Both the position numbers and the translations under genes were made by a program. This document shows, one piece after another, positions 20,427 to 32,800 of a stretch of 64,000 nt of DNA (position 1 is its first letter; each line of letters starts with the position of its first letter). The stretch is from Hyperoplus lanceolatus (taxonomy: Eukaryota > Chordata > Actinopteri > Uranoscopiformes > Ammodytidae), in contig CM049407.1 of NCBI GenBank assembly GCA_026929865.2, positions 16,740,501 through 16,804,500 on the forward strand. The letters run 5' to 3'. The notes below the pieces were generated by a model that did no database searches, had not been told where the DNA came from, and saw only the letters and a list, made by a program, of their open reading frames with translations.

Positions 20427-22373
20427 ACAATAAAAGTGCAACAAAAAAAAAACAGTAGCAAAAGCTATATAACACGTAACAAAACAAAACATTTATTTAA
20501 CATGTCCAAAAAGGAGTAGGAAGAAGCATATATGCTTATTTAATCCTACCCCTTCTCCAATACTCAGTAATTAATAATCCTCATATTAACTTCTTATTCA
20601 TAGCTTTTACACATTGTAGACAAATTGCTAAATACATTACAGGCATAAGTTACTTGATGAATAAACATAGACCCAGTCAGATTTTTGGAGAAGGTGTGCA
20701 ACACATCGATGGATTATTATTTTGACAGCAGTGTAAAACAAATTGAAGATTGTAAGTGAAAAACATAGATAGTAAATAGTATAGATGTAGCATCCGGGCT
20801 GACCTCAGTTATTCACACGGCATCCAATAATCCTGGTTTGTGCGCGTCGCCATTTTGTGAGGGGGAGGGAGATAGCTGACGTATACCTCAGAGGCAAAGT
20901 GAGGGACAACGGGCGGAGAGCTGTCACTCAAGAGATTGCGCCAATACATTTTAACCTCCGATAAAATAAAAACTAGCGTGGTCCGAAAAAATTCACCCCC
21001 CTCAGTGTTGTCATGGAGATATGACCTAAACATACAGACTAAAATGGTTGTGTGGACCAGGCTGTAAATAAGACTTCGAAAACGGCCTGTTTAACAAGTG
21101 AGTCAAAGAAAAATGGCTCAGTCTTGGTACCACCCCCTAGTGGCACTTCCGGTTACTACAGTTGTAGCCACTTCCTTATTGGATGCTTATTGGGCTTGAT
21201 GAAAAAGCACAGGGGATGATGGACAACAACTTGGAACAATACATAAGATGTATGTGTTTTTTCACAAAACAATTAAATGATTTACTTTCCCACAGGCAGG
21301 CCCAATACCTGGCCTACGGGCAGTTAGAAAGCTGTTGCAGACCCTTTGGATGATGCAACAGGTTGATTTTGCCCTCTTGTAGGATAGAACATATGATGGA
21401 TCCAAATTTGTGGCAACAATCATTCCAGAGTGTCCGATCAGAACATTATAATGTTCATGTGCAATGCTGAAAGTCAAGTGGAAGCAACTTGACGAACATG
21501 ACGAACACACCTCTCTCACACAACATCCGGGGCATGTGCGGGTGTTTCGATTTTTATGAATCACATTGTCGAAGAGGAAGTTGAATTTCACAGACTGTGT
21601 GGCCCCAGAGCAGCTGTGATTATGTGCTACCATAATGCTCGACTGTGCCTATATTACTACGTATGTCCAGATAAATCATCACATCTACCTGTAAACCATC
21701 GTCTAAGTGATATCTCAAACATAGTTTCTAAACCTTGGCAGAATGATCAGTGAATGTATAGTGATTGTATTGAAACATACTTCAGAAAGTGCTTCATAAT
21801 TCAGGAAATTTTTATTTTTTTAAATAAACCTAAATATAACAGGTCTCAAAATGTCTCAAAATGTGTTCTGTCTCTTGGTGCGACTGCTTGCACTGCTGAC
21901 TGAAATCAGTACAAAGACTGAGTTGTATGTGCCATTGTTTGCCTCCGAGTTGGCATATCAAATAGTTTTTTTATCATTGATGCGGGGAAAAGTTGATTCA
22001 AATGCATTAAAAACCCTTTAGAGAGACTTTATAGACATGATTGCCGTTATCTTTGTTTTAATCTGCCATCAAAGCACCCTATTTTTAGCATTGTCTCATT
22101 ACTAAGATGATACCTACAGTATATCCTAAACCCTTCCCTCAACAGTTTAAAAGAAAAACTTCATCAAAAGAATACATCAAACATACACATACATTAAACA
22201 GAAACCCTCTTGCTGGATAGATAATTAATGTAATAAATTATGCAATTCATTGCATGACCAGCTGCAGCCACTGGGATGATCTGTGGACACTTGATGTAAG
22301 CACTAAGGGGAAACACGTATACTATATGGATAGATATTAAGGATCTGGTAAAGCAATGAAGTCCTCTACAATG
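20427..22373. other. Unassigned sequence, probably including old repeats
   Basis: No gene is seen. 20490-20570 (aaaaaggagtaggaagaagc and on) looks like a common teleost interspersed repeat but I cannot name it. 20800-21180 is GC-richer with several CpGs. The 123-codon minus-strand frame at 21262-21633 has no recognisable domain and is probably chance. Confidence 0.4.
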
Positions 22374-22649
22374 CAGTTGTGTTCAAAATAATAGCAGTGT
22401 GTTTAAAAAAGTGAGGCATGATCAAAATCCTTATCATAGCTTTTATTTCCAAATACGCAAATGCATTGGGGACATTGCTCATTCTGTTCCAAATCCAAAT
22501 ATGAAGAAACATTTGTCAAATGTTTCTTCATCTTTACAGAAAGTGAAGAAAAAGGAATATTAGACCGTTCAAAAAAATAGCAGTGTCTGCATTTTTCTTT
22601 ACAACTCAAACATGTGCTTGAAGATTTTGCTTTCCTATTAATCACTGAA

Positions 22650-23200
22650 CTAATATTTAGTTGTATAACCTCTGTTTCTGAGAACTGCTTCACATCTGTG
22701 TTGCATGGAGTCGACCAACTGATGGCACCTGTGAACAGGTGTTTCAGCCCAGGACGATTGGACTACATTCCACAATTCCTCTGCATTTCTTGGTTTTGCC
22801 ACAGAAACAGCATTTTTGATGTCACCCCATAGGTTTTCTATTGGATCAGGTCCGGGGATTGGGCTGGCCACTCCATAACGTTAATCTTGTTGGTCTGGAA
22901 CCAAGACCTTGTTCGCTTACTGGTGTGTTTGGGGTCGTTGACTTGTTGGAACACCCATTTCAAGGGCATTTCCTCTTCAGCATAAGGCAACATGACCTCT
23001 TCAAGTATTTAAATGTAACCAAACTGATCCATGATCCATGGTATGCGATAAATAGACACGACACCATAGTATGAGAAACATCCCCATAACATGTCTGCGC
23101 CACCATGCTTCACTGTCTTCAAAGTGTTCTGTGGCTTGAATAGGGGCCGCAGAAAGTTAGCCAGACGACCCCCAAACACTGAATTCAAGCCACGGTACAC
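22650..23200 (-). pseudogene. Tc1 transposase, C-terminal half, left arm
   Basis: Read on the minus strand from the centre outwards. GGRLANFLRPLFKPQNTLKT and VKHGG precede the mid-domain, then WVFQQVNDPKHTSK and PIENLWGDIKNA, ending LRNRGYTTKY and a stop. The second catalytic aspartate of the DDE/D triad is Val here (QQVN instead of QQDN). The frame is broken at several places between 22870 and 23009. The N-terminal DNA-binding half is entirely absent. Confidence 0.88.
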
Positions 23201-23677
23201 TTAGAAGACAGTGAAGCATGGTGGGACAGACATCATGTTATGGGGATGTTTCTCATACTATGGTGTCGGGTCTATTTATCGCATACCATGGATCATGGAT
23301 CAGTTTGGATATATTAGAATACTTGAAGAGGTCATGTTGCATATGCTGAAGAGGAAATGCCATTGAAATGGGTGTTCCAACAAGTCAACAACCCCAAACA
23401 CACCAGTAAGCGAACAAGATCTTGGTTCCAGACCAACAAGATTAAAGTTATGGAGTGGCCAGCCCAATCCCTGGACCTTAATCCAATAGAGAACCTATGT
23501 GGTGACATCAATAATGCTGTTTTTGAGGCAAAACCAAGAAATGCAGAGGAATTGTGGAATGGAGTCCAATCGTCCTGGGCTGAAACACCTGATCACAGGT
23601 GCCATAAGTTGGTAGGCTCCCTGCAACACAGATGTGAAGCAGTTCTCAGAAACAGAGGATATACAACTAAATATTAG
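23200..23677 (+). pseudogene. Tc1 transposase, C-terminal half, right arm
   Basis: Plus-strand counterpart of the left arm. A frame of 106 codons from 23357 (MPLKWVFQQVNNPKHTSKRT and on) contains the same Asp-to-Val change as the other arm, then DLNPIENLCGDINNAVFEAK and the common end LRNRGYTTKY. The glutamate of the triad (NPIE) is present. The part before 23357 is frameshifted. The shared catalytic substitution indicates that the two arms come from one inactive parent. Confidence 0.88.
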
Positions 23678-23972
23678 TTCAGTGATTCATAGGAAAGCTA
23701 AATCCTCATTAATGTTTCAGTTGATACAGTAAAGGTTTGAGTTGTAAAGAAAAATGCAGACACTGCTATTTTTTTGAACAGTCTAATATTCCTTTTTCTT
23801 AACTTTCTGTAAAGATGAAGAAACATTTGACACGTTTCTTCATATTTGGAGTTGGAATTGAATGTGCAATGTCCCCAATGCATTTGCGTGTATGGAAATA
23901 AAAGCTATTATTAGGATTTTGATCTTTACTCAATTTTTTAAACATACTGCTATTATTTTGAACACAACTGTA

Positions 23973-25794
23973 GCTTCCCCACTTGTAGAGTTTGTGGCAG
24001 CATGTTGTATTATTCTTGCCACTCACCACTTCATCACTGCTTATATTTAGTCTATTTGTCAATTCTTAGAAATCTCTTTAAGTCAGCAGATCAACTGTAA
24101 GGTCTGCGGATATCCAGCTCTTTTTTGAGCCGTGATTTAACTTATCTTAAACCAATTTATTCTGTCTTTTTTTCTCCTTCCCTTCCTTTTTACTTCCCAT
24201 CCTTTATGTACTATATGGACATCAGGAAGAAGAACATTGTCATTTTATACTAACGAGACCTACACACGCCCCTTGCCTATCTTTACAGTAGAGGAACCCT
24301 GGAGATCAATGCGAAAAAAAAGTTAGACAGACAGTCAGGGGAAAGAAGAAAGAGATGAGTGTGACTTTTTTGTGCCATGGAAGAAAGGTGGCAAAGCGAG
24401 TACATAGAATAACATTCATATTCAAAGATGATGGAGTAGAAATCAAGGTTGTCAACATCAAACACACCTAGAAACTAAAACCCACACTATCCTTATCCCG
24501 GTTTTTCTTTGCAACAACTAAATATATACTAAATAATTCAGTTTTCTCTTATGAGCTATGAGACCTTTACTCTCAACACCCTGCATGCACACACCACAAG
24601 TTACTGCTGGCGGGGGATGATGTTCTTTTGCTGAGAAGCAGTAGAAAAAGAAGAGTTTATATATCCATCTCTGGCAGAGGCACAACTCCTTGGAGCCTTG
24701 GTGCTTGTGAGCTGACAGTTCCCCGTTAGCCAGCTGCATGTAGTCGAGGTCTCTAGGCACCTCCTCAAACTCACCTACAGTATGATCCACATGCGCTCTC
24801 ACATTCACATACATGTTATGAATTATTAACTTGGGAACCTTTTGCATTTTAAGGTTTACTCAAGTTATAGGTGTAGGGAATGTTAAGTCAAATCTCACAT
24901 CTGCACACTGTAGATTTGTACATATAAGTATACAGCATGTACAGTGAGTACGTCTTAATTTCATTTATTCCGTTAATAAATGTGTTAGCGCATATGTCTG
25001 TGTGTCCACGACGCACTTTAGATGTGTCTGTGCTCACCTTGTGCTTAACATTCAACTGCTGTACACACCAACTGACACCCCAAGATTGTACACACATATC
25101 AACACAATGCACTCACACTTTTTTAAATTTCTCTATGTCATTGTTTCTCCCTCCATTTCATTTTGGGTAATGCTGTAATGTAACTGCGTCATCTTTTTTC
25201 TTATCCAATTTTCCCCTTCTCATTCTCCAGTCACACCTGTGCTTGTTGCTCTCTCCACTGAGCATTCCTTTGCTTGAGACTGGTAAACATGATTTGTACA
25301 CTCGCTCAACACAATACACCAGACTAATTTCTGGGAAATGTAAAACCCGAGGTTGTGAAAAATACGTGGGCACCTGAGGCGGAGAGCAGTGGGCTAAGTT
25401 GCATCAGGCTATCTCACACTTGAATGCTGTGCTACCATTTGGGTGAATTTCGTGTTTCCAGAACAGCCTCAGGCTAAAGGATTCCCATTCCGACACTGCC
25501 TACTGATGGCTCCTTTGGTGTTATCAACCCGTTCAAATTTCTTCCTTTCATCTAGCCGTATAAAGAGTCTTTGCTAGATCACAGAAATAAATGTGAGCTT
25601 GCTGTGAAGCCTGAAAAGTAGCAGCTCAAGGTAAGAGACAGAAAAGGGGCTACCTAAAATAAAAAAAAAAATAAAAAAAAAGAAGAAAGTTGCACGACAC
25701 AACAGAGCAGCTTGGCTATGACTGTTGAGCACAGCGCTCTGAAGTTTATTTGGTTGTTCACATCGGGTGTGAATTTCTCAGCGCCAGTCTGCAC
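23973..25794. other. Intergenic sequence with one exon-like patch
   Basis: No clear gene. On the minus strand near 24640-24790 two overlapping frames are both open for 45 or more codons. One contains EEVPRDLDYMQLANGELSAH, the other ETSTTCSWLTGNCQLTS; the patch is preceded by an acceptor-like catactgtag. This could be a host exon but I recognise neither reading. A poly-A-rich stretch lies near 25660-25690. Confidence 0.3.
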
Positions 25795-25798
25795 TTAA

Positions 25799-26845
25799 AG
25801 CAGCTACGAGTAACATTTAAATATCTTTTAAACAGCCCCATGTTTACTCTGATAGTCATAAATTACCTTTAACAGCAAACGAGACCATCAGGCTCAATGA
25901 TCACATGGTCACAGATTTCAGTGTAGCGCTGCAACGCGATTTGAGAAGCCTATCCCACCAGGTGAGGGAAGGGGAGGGGAGCCTTGTTTGAGACAGTTAT
26001 TTGTCGTCATAATGACTGATAACGGGGCTGAACCATCAAAGAAAAAAAAGAAAATGCAATGTAGAAAATCTAAAAGGGAGTGATAGACGGGCGGGAGGAG
26101 GTGAGGGCGTTGCCAAGCAACGTGTATACAATTACACTGGAGTGAACTAGACTGCAGTGTTTACTCCTAAATCCTCCTCCTGAATCAGTCCGTGGGGGTC
26201 TGCACTTGTACATAACTTAACTTGTACTTAACTTGTTCTTTGCCCTTTGTACTGCGTTATTTTACCGTTTGTGTTCTGTGTTGTGTCTCCTGTATGTTTA
26301 GTTAGTCTGTAGCTTTGTGTTGCTGCTGATGCCTACCTGAACAGATCTCTCTTGTAAATGAGACCCTGGGTCTCAATGAGATTTTACCTGTATAAATAAA
26401 GGTTAGTAAAATAAAATTAATGAGCGGTCACCATCATCAGATGACCAATATTCATCTGAAATAGTCATTATTTACAACAACATAAACACATTACCTCATC
26501 GTGATCCATACTTACTGCTGTCTCTCACTTTCTGTGAGGACACGTAATCTTTCAGCTCCGTGAGAGTAGTTAGGTGACACTGCATCAACTCATTGCAATC
26601 AGGTGTGTGTGGCACTGACCGGCATTAGTTGATGCAGAGTCACTAACCACTCTCACAGAACCGAAAAGAGTCCGTGCCTCTCACGGCTTTCAACACACGG
26701 AAATGCAAATATATTGCGTCCTAATCAATTGAGACTGGCACGACCGGCACAAGCTAGAATACAGCTTTACGATAGCTGGCATCGTACAAATACTACCGCT
26801 TTTGTCCAAAGGGGCCGCCAACGGACAAAGTTACTCGTAGTGGCT
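25799..26845. mobile_element. TTAA-flanked non-autonomous DNA element, copy 3
   Basis: Flanked by TTAA (25795-25798 and 26846-26849). Ends are agcagctacgagtaac and ttactcgtagtggct. It is collinear with copies 1 and 2 in the gypsy element but more diverged, with a deletion near 25895 and a retroposon tail inserted at about 26173-26412. The short frame from ATG 26012 (MTDNGAEPSKK) is kept. Confidence 0.88.
26173..26412 (+). mobile_element. 5'-truncated retroposon tail (LINE 3' end)
   Basis: About 240 bp that break the collinearity of copy 3 with the other TTAA elements. It ends with cttgtaaatgagaccctggg, then ataaataaaggtta and a short A-rich repeat, the shape of common teleost LINE 3' ends. 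The clade is not assigned. Confidence 0.6.
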
Positions 26846-26849
26846 TTAA

Positions 26850-28104
26850 GCTGGTCTTTACCACGTGTTAGTTGCAACTTCATGAATTAACAATAGTTGT
26901 ATATGTTTCTAACAACTGTACATGTATGTCCACACCTGGCAGTGCCTATAGTTTTGATATTGTATCTTCCCGTATCCCTGTGCGAGTTGGAGTAGAGCTG
27001 AAGAGCTATTTCTCTTTCTGCACATAAACACTTTAATAATGTGTTTGTTTATCCAATTTGATGTTTTTGAAAAATATAAATGTGGTTTCTGTCCGATTTG
27101 CGTGCAGCTTGTGGAAACAATAAACCAGACGCCGAAATCAGTCAGATCTGGGAACAGGGACGCCGAAACAAAACTTCTGTGTCCAGTGTGGCCCTGGCAT
27201 AATTAGAGCTTTACTGGCTATGGTTAAATTATGCCAAATTTGATGAAAGTAGACTTTAATAGTGGGCATCCATTAACCTCTTAAACTCTAGCGTCCACCA
27301 ATTGGGGGACTTAGTGATCACTCTCGCAGCAAAAGGCATACAACACTGCCATAACAATGTAGAAATAGTCATACTGCACATCAAATTAAACATGAGAAAC
27401 TCAGCTACATATAAGTCATTTTTACACACACCAAACACAACTCAAACACCAAGCATATTAATGAAATGCTCAATGTCAAAATCCGAATAGCGTCAGAAAT
27501 TCAACCCTCTCTCCAAATTTCTATTGCTACTGCTCCGATACTTCATTGCACACAAACGAATATCATATCAAATGAAAGCTAAGACCATGACGAGTTCAAC
27601 AGTACCACAATCATGTCCCTTGGATAAAAACTCGGTGAACAAGCAGCCAAAGAATACAAAGGTATAAAACCACTTATTTACATCGACTAACATAAATGAT
27701 GTCTTACCTTTGCGATTTTTTGATGAAAAGTTGTAATTGAGAGCAACAAACTACGGTTTTAGTAAATCCAACATGTCCTGGTTTGTTTACATCCTCCTCC
27801 AACTTGAATCTAACTTCTTTTTAGCTTGAGGGGGCCTTTCTTTGGGACCATGCATCGAAGTAAGTTTGCAGTGGGTCATTTTGCGTCCTTATTGTTAGCC
27901 AATCATGTGTCTGGCACACATTTCGACACCTTCCCTAACACCTATAGGCTCTTACGGTTAAAACAAGGTGTCAATCATCCAAATCGACCAATCCCCCGCC
28001 GAGTCACAAGCCTGCGTAATGTCCTATGCTGAAACTGGCAGTATACACTTTTACGCAGAGCTATTGTTAGCTGCTTGTTACGCGCGAAGCTAGCTGACTC
28101 TAGA
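26850..28104. other. Unassigned sequence, no gene seen
   Basis: Contains ttaacctcttaaactctagc at 27280, which resembles a DNA-element end, and from about 27770 a GC-richer stretch with CpGs upstream of the next element. No ORF of more than about 80 codons has recognisable content. Confidence 0.4.
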
Positions 28105-28112
28105 GTGTTTGA

Positions 28113-29114
28113 TGCACCGATCCACTATTTTTAGTTCCGATCCGATTCCGATATCTGGGTTTTGGATATCGGCCGATACCGATACTGTCCGATACGATAT
28201 CATAATTATTCTAAATTTCTTTGTTTGTGGTGACTTTATGTGTAAGGCTAGGAAGGCTTATTATTATTATGGTTTTTTTTGCACAAGTAGCTTAAACTGC
28301 AATATATGTTGTCAGCGAATATTACTACTCAGATATACACGTTATATATACAACAATTGTTAAAATATAAATTTAAAGTAAATTATCAAATTATTTGAAC
28401 TTTGACCTAGTTGGCCACCGTCCTTTCAAAGAGCAATCGGTGATACACCAGCTGTTGGCTACGTGACATTGTCAGAGCGAGGCAAACTAAAAGCGGCACC
28501 AAGCGCAGTAGGAATACAGAGAGGGAGGAAGAATATCAGCATATGTGTTTCCCTTAACTTTATACCACAACATTAGCGTGATCTCGGAAGGGAAAGCAGT
28601 GCTCGGCGAAATGCTAACGTTAGCTTAGCTTAGCTGTTTATTTAAATTCCCTATGCAGTGCTGCTATTGCCAATCAACAGTGACTTCCTTGCATCATAGG
28701 AATACGCGGTCAATAATGAATATACTATGGATACAAAAGACTATCAATAATGGATCTTTTCTATGGATTTATAAATCCCCGAAAATGTATGTTCCAGGAC
28801 CGATTAATAAACTCGTTTAAGATACAATGGCACAGCTGATTTGGAACGGAACAACAGCTCTGTTCGCTTCCATGAGAAAAAGTAAGAAACTCAGACTTTG
28901 GTGTGTTTTTTTAGAACCAGTATTCAAATCATAACTCCCTCCACCGAACGTCGGCATCTGCTCGCGCAGGGCTTTCGATCTTTCATAGTTTAAAAAAAAT
29001 ATATATATATATTTTTTTTAATCGGAATTTATATCGGAGCTGTTAGTCCGATATCTGATCCGTAGATTTCGCCCATATCGGACCCGATACTGGATCGGAT
29101 CGGACCCATCCCTA
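28113..29114. mobile_element. hAT-like non-autonomous element with repeated CCGATA/TATCGG words
   Basis: Flanked by gtgtttga (28105-28112) and gtttttga (29115-29122), an 8-bp pair with one mismatch. The right end ggacccatccct followed by a, read inverted, gives tagggatgggtccgatccga. The left end begins tgcaccgatccac. Subterminal regions on both sides are rich in gatatcgg-type words. It is non-coding. Confidence 0.65.
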
Positions 29115-29152
29115 GTTTTTGAGACGCTTTTATGACCATTTATGATCAAAAA

Positions 29153-29375
29153 TGGCAGGACGTCGTTCAACCAAACTTTGTTTGGCTGAGGTGTGGCAAA
29201 TTGTATTTGAGGAGAGTCTGGAGGAGACGTTTTCAGCTGAGGACACCCTGTTGCTGACTACCATGGACTACACGCCTCCATTAGAAAGGTACAATTCAAT
29301 TCTTTATTTACTACAGAGAGGTTCATAAATACCAGCATATAATATCTGTTTTATGCTAGATAGATGCGTTTCTCT

Positions 29376-29415
<40 letters not shown>

Positions 29416-29673
29416 GCTTATACATATACTGCATATTATGTTTACCTTCAAGTTTGTTGATTATTATTATCACAGGTCTATTGCTTTTGTGATAACATGT
29501 ATTGCACTTTCAAAACAAGGCCACTGAATAGATATATTTGTTTTTCTTCCACATTTGGTTTTACAGTGATTATGTGCAAACCATCAACATACCAGACGGA
29601 CCCATTGCCTACTTCCACCACTCAGATGCAGGGAGGGCTTCTGCCTTGTCCAGCTTCTGCTTCCCTTCTTCAG
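29153..29673 (+). CDS. Candidate small two-exon ORF, identity unknown
   Basis: From ATG 29153 the frame reads MAGRRSTKLCLAEVWQIVFE and continues acidic (EESLEETFSAEDTLLL) to a possible donor at 29289 (gaaag|gtacaa). A possible acceptor (ggttttacag) opens a second exon at 29569 that continues in frame (SDYVQTINIPDGPIAYFHHS and on) to a TAA at about 29689. A polyadenylation-type AATAAA is at 29862. The acidic N-terminus recalls the start of some transposase-derived genes but no domain is visible. The product would be under 100 residues. It may be a relic of a DNA element or a chance reading. Confidence 0.25.
29379..29410. repeat. (TG)n microsatellite
   Basis: About 16 TG units between the two candidate exons at 29153-29690. 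Confidence 0.95.
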
Positions 29674-29889
29674 CTCTCATACTCTTCTAATTCAGACTCA
29701 ACTGAAGAGAGGCAGCCAAAAGGCAGAGGCAAAGCCACACACTAAAGGCAAGCAAGCGTGGCAGAGGTGGGACACGCACTTGTTTTATTTGGAATTTATT
29801 GTCACTGTAAATAGTTGTGTGATTTTTTTTACAATTTACAGTTTGTTTTTATTATTGTTGATGAATAAATGTTTCATTTTGATTCAAAC

Positions 29890-32800
29890 TTCAGTTGCTT
29901 TTTATGGTTTTCTTTGCTAATTGTGTACAGGTTTGGTTGGTTATGCAAAATAAATAAATAAATAAAAATAAAAACTGTTGAGAATGTATGTGATGATCAC
30001 AGATAATGACATAGATGTGAAATATATAGTTCAGTACATCAAAAACTTCAAATGGCACTGATGGTGCCAAAGTGTGCCAAAATGACTATTTTGGAGAGTC
30101 CATCTGACTAGTCTGTACTAAAACCTCTATAATTCTGCTCTGCTTCACTTTATGAGGATCAAACTTTGCAGGGATAATGGTAACACCTTGTGCTATGCTT
30201 AAATGTAGAGTTTTAGCCCCATCAGCATAATTTCAAAGAGATATTCATTGAAATAGTGTGATTTACTTTAGGCAAAAATGAAATCTGTCATTTATGCTTG
30301 TGTGCAAACTTAATTTACTCTGAGCCAGTGACATAACTACTGATACTTACACATTTGAACACATTTCACAAGTGTTCCCTTCATAATGACACCACAATTA
30401 TTCAAATAGACCTTGTAGATGCAGAGGTATACTCTGTTCATTTTGGGTATGTCATTTTCGAGCAGAAACCTAAAAAATAGGCTAGAGCTTAAGAGGTAGA
30501 GGAATTGAAATTCAAATGAGTAGTCGAGAATAGTAGTGGAGAATGAACACTTAAAACTAGAAACTCTAACACATTTTGCAGACAATGACTCTCTACTGAA
30601 GTGATGCTTATGTACATATGATTTTAACAAAACAGTATCCCAATATTCTGAGGCGGTGCTCCTGGTGGCTTTCACATGCACCTCCACCAAAAAAAGATTT
30701 ATACCTGAACATGTTTTGTTATTATGATGATAAATCTGGGCGCCCCTCCACAGAGAAAAGATTGGGAAAGCTGCCAGTTTGTTTGGAACAGCCTGATATA
30801 TTTATTTACTCCTCAAGTTTTAGTACTGTTTGTTCTTGCTTCCGGATAGAAGAATAATATAAAAGCTCATAATAATCATTAGGTATTAACGTGTTATTTT
30901 AAAGTTGTATAAGTCATCATGTGCCCACGTCAACCTGCAAACAAGGAGCTACCTAGCCTAGAAAATACCGGATTAATAAATACCCTTGTGCTTGCACCTT
31001 GTACTATGATGAATGTGTGATATTGACATGTTTCTGGAAGCTATGGAGACATTGCACACCATTTCAGGTTTTTGTCACACTGTCCCATTGGCACAACCTT
31101 TAATCATCTTTAGTCTTCATCCATGAAACCTTATTTCTACTACTGACCTGAAGCAGCATGTATCCTCCCAGTCTGAACACATGAACAGTGTGAATATCAA
31201 AGGAGATTTTGCTCTTATCCTGTCTGGAGACTTAAGTATCTCTAAGAGGGGGGTTGCTTTTCTTAGAAAAAATCCACCTAACAGAATGAGCAGAGCTGCA
31301 TGAAATCCAATCATAACTAACGGCAGCTGGCCTCTTGTTGCCTGTGAACGTCCCTGAATTCTTGAGGAGCTACAAGGGATCTGTACACCAAGGTGATGCT
31401 ACGAGTAGGCATACTGAGGCTATTGTGTTTTAAGAGTCAGACACAATAGCCTCTAATTGTATGTGGGTAGACATTATTGTTTACACAGTCAAGAAAACAA
31501 GATGTTTTGTTGTTTTGTCATGTTTTTAACCAAGCTGCAATGTAAAGTCAAATAGTGTATCCACATAATGAAGCTCTCATCAGCCACAGGTGGTAAAGCA
31601 TTTATATAACACTGCATTATAGTTTCAAGCTGAATATGCCAATGTACAGCCCCAAACTAGAAAGCTGATGACACTTTGCTATAGATATTCTTGTACCCTG
31701 ATAGTCGGAGGCCTGGTTGATCTTTAACTAACGGCATCAAAAACTTTCCACTAACTTCCCTATAACAGATCCTTGTTGCTGGAGCTACGCCTCAGGCAAG
31801 CAATATCAATGTATTTACTCTAATTAATACTCTTGTTATTTACTTTGTCTTTGAGGAACATCATACAGAATGTGATTATTGATGCTTTTCAGAGTCAAGT
31901 CTCAGCCTTAGCCACTTTTGTTTCCTTCTTGTATAAGATATTTTCAGTCACAAGTAAATGCTCCTTACAGAGAGTATTCCTACATATTTAAGTTTGACAA
32001 GCACATTGCTTTTCCTTCGCTCCCTTCATGTCTTAATCATGTGTTCTACTTTTTTCTTATTGTCCTTGTGACAGCATTATTGTCATCTGATAAGCTGCAT
32101 CTCTTCAGTTCCTTTCTTACAAATAGGCCTTAGTAGCTGTAAACCATCCAGATAGTGTTTCAGAATTGTTGAGCAGTGTTTTGCAATTTATGTGAAATTA
32201 CAGATATTTACTCCTCAGTAAGAAGGAGGAGAGGAAACTTTTAACAGAGATTAAAATAACTTGGGAAAGGGACTGTAGGATTAGGAATTAAGCTACTTAC
32301 AGCCAGATCTGCATAATGGATTGATCCCACTAATAGCACCATGATTTACGTAGAATAAGCAACCGCAATCTTCCTCGTTTTAGGACCCTATACACAAAAT
32401 AATTTGCATTAATTATATGCCAGCGCTATCATACCCATGCTTGGATGAGGATGGGATTGCTACTCTGGTATTTCTGCATCCAGATAAGTATCACGCTAGA
32501 CCTAATGCATGCTTGCAGTGATCATATGTGGGTTTCCATCATTTAACAGGGAGTAGGCTATGTGTGATGTGTAGTGACTTAGCTAGAAATAGCTGAAATG
32601 TGCTATATAAATAAAATAAAGTGAGTTATTACCAAAAACAACACATTACTAAATTATTGGCCATTGCTGTTATTTCATTTGGATAAGTGACTTCTCTTTC
32701 AGCAATTCATTGTAATAGCAAAATGCTTTAAACATAGTTCCTTCTATAAACATTTACATCTACAACATCTATGTACTTCCTAAGGTCTTGGTGTCCCCTG

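Larger units (their letters stand above)
22374..23970. mobile_element. Palindromic Tc1-like element: two 3' halves head to head
   Basis: Both ends carry cagttgtgttcaaaataata plus gcagt (left from 22374, right ending at 23970), with an inner related repeat (gttcaaaaaaatagcagtgt) in each arm, an IR/DR layout. Left arm 22374-23141 is the inverted copy of right arm 23183-23970 around a ~41-bp centre. Each arm holds the C-terminal half of a Tc1 transposase reading outwards toward its own end. TA follows the right tip; the left tip is preceded by tacaatg, so a clean TA duplication is not seen. Confidence 0.9.

Noticed and set aside
21262..21633. 123-codon minus-strand frame with several Cys residues as a possible gene
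   Set aside because: No leader, domain, splice signals or recognisable motif; the length is within chance expectation for this composition.
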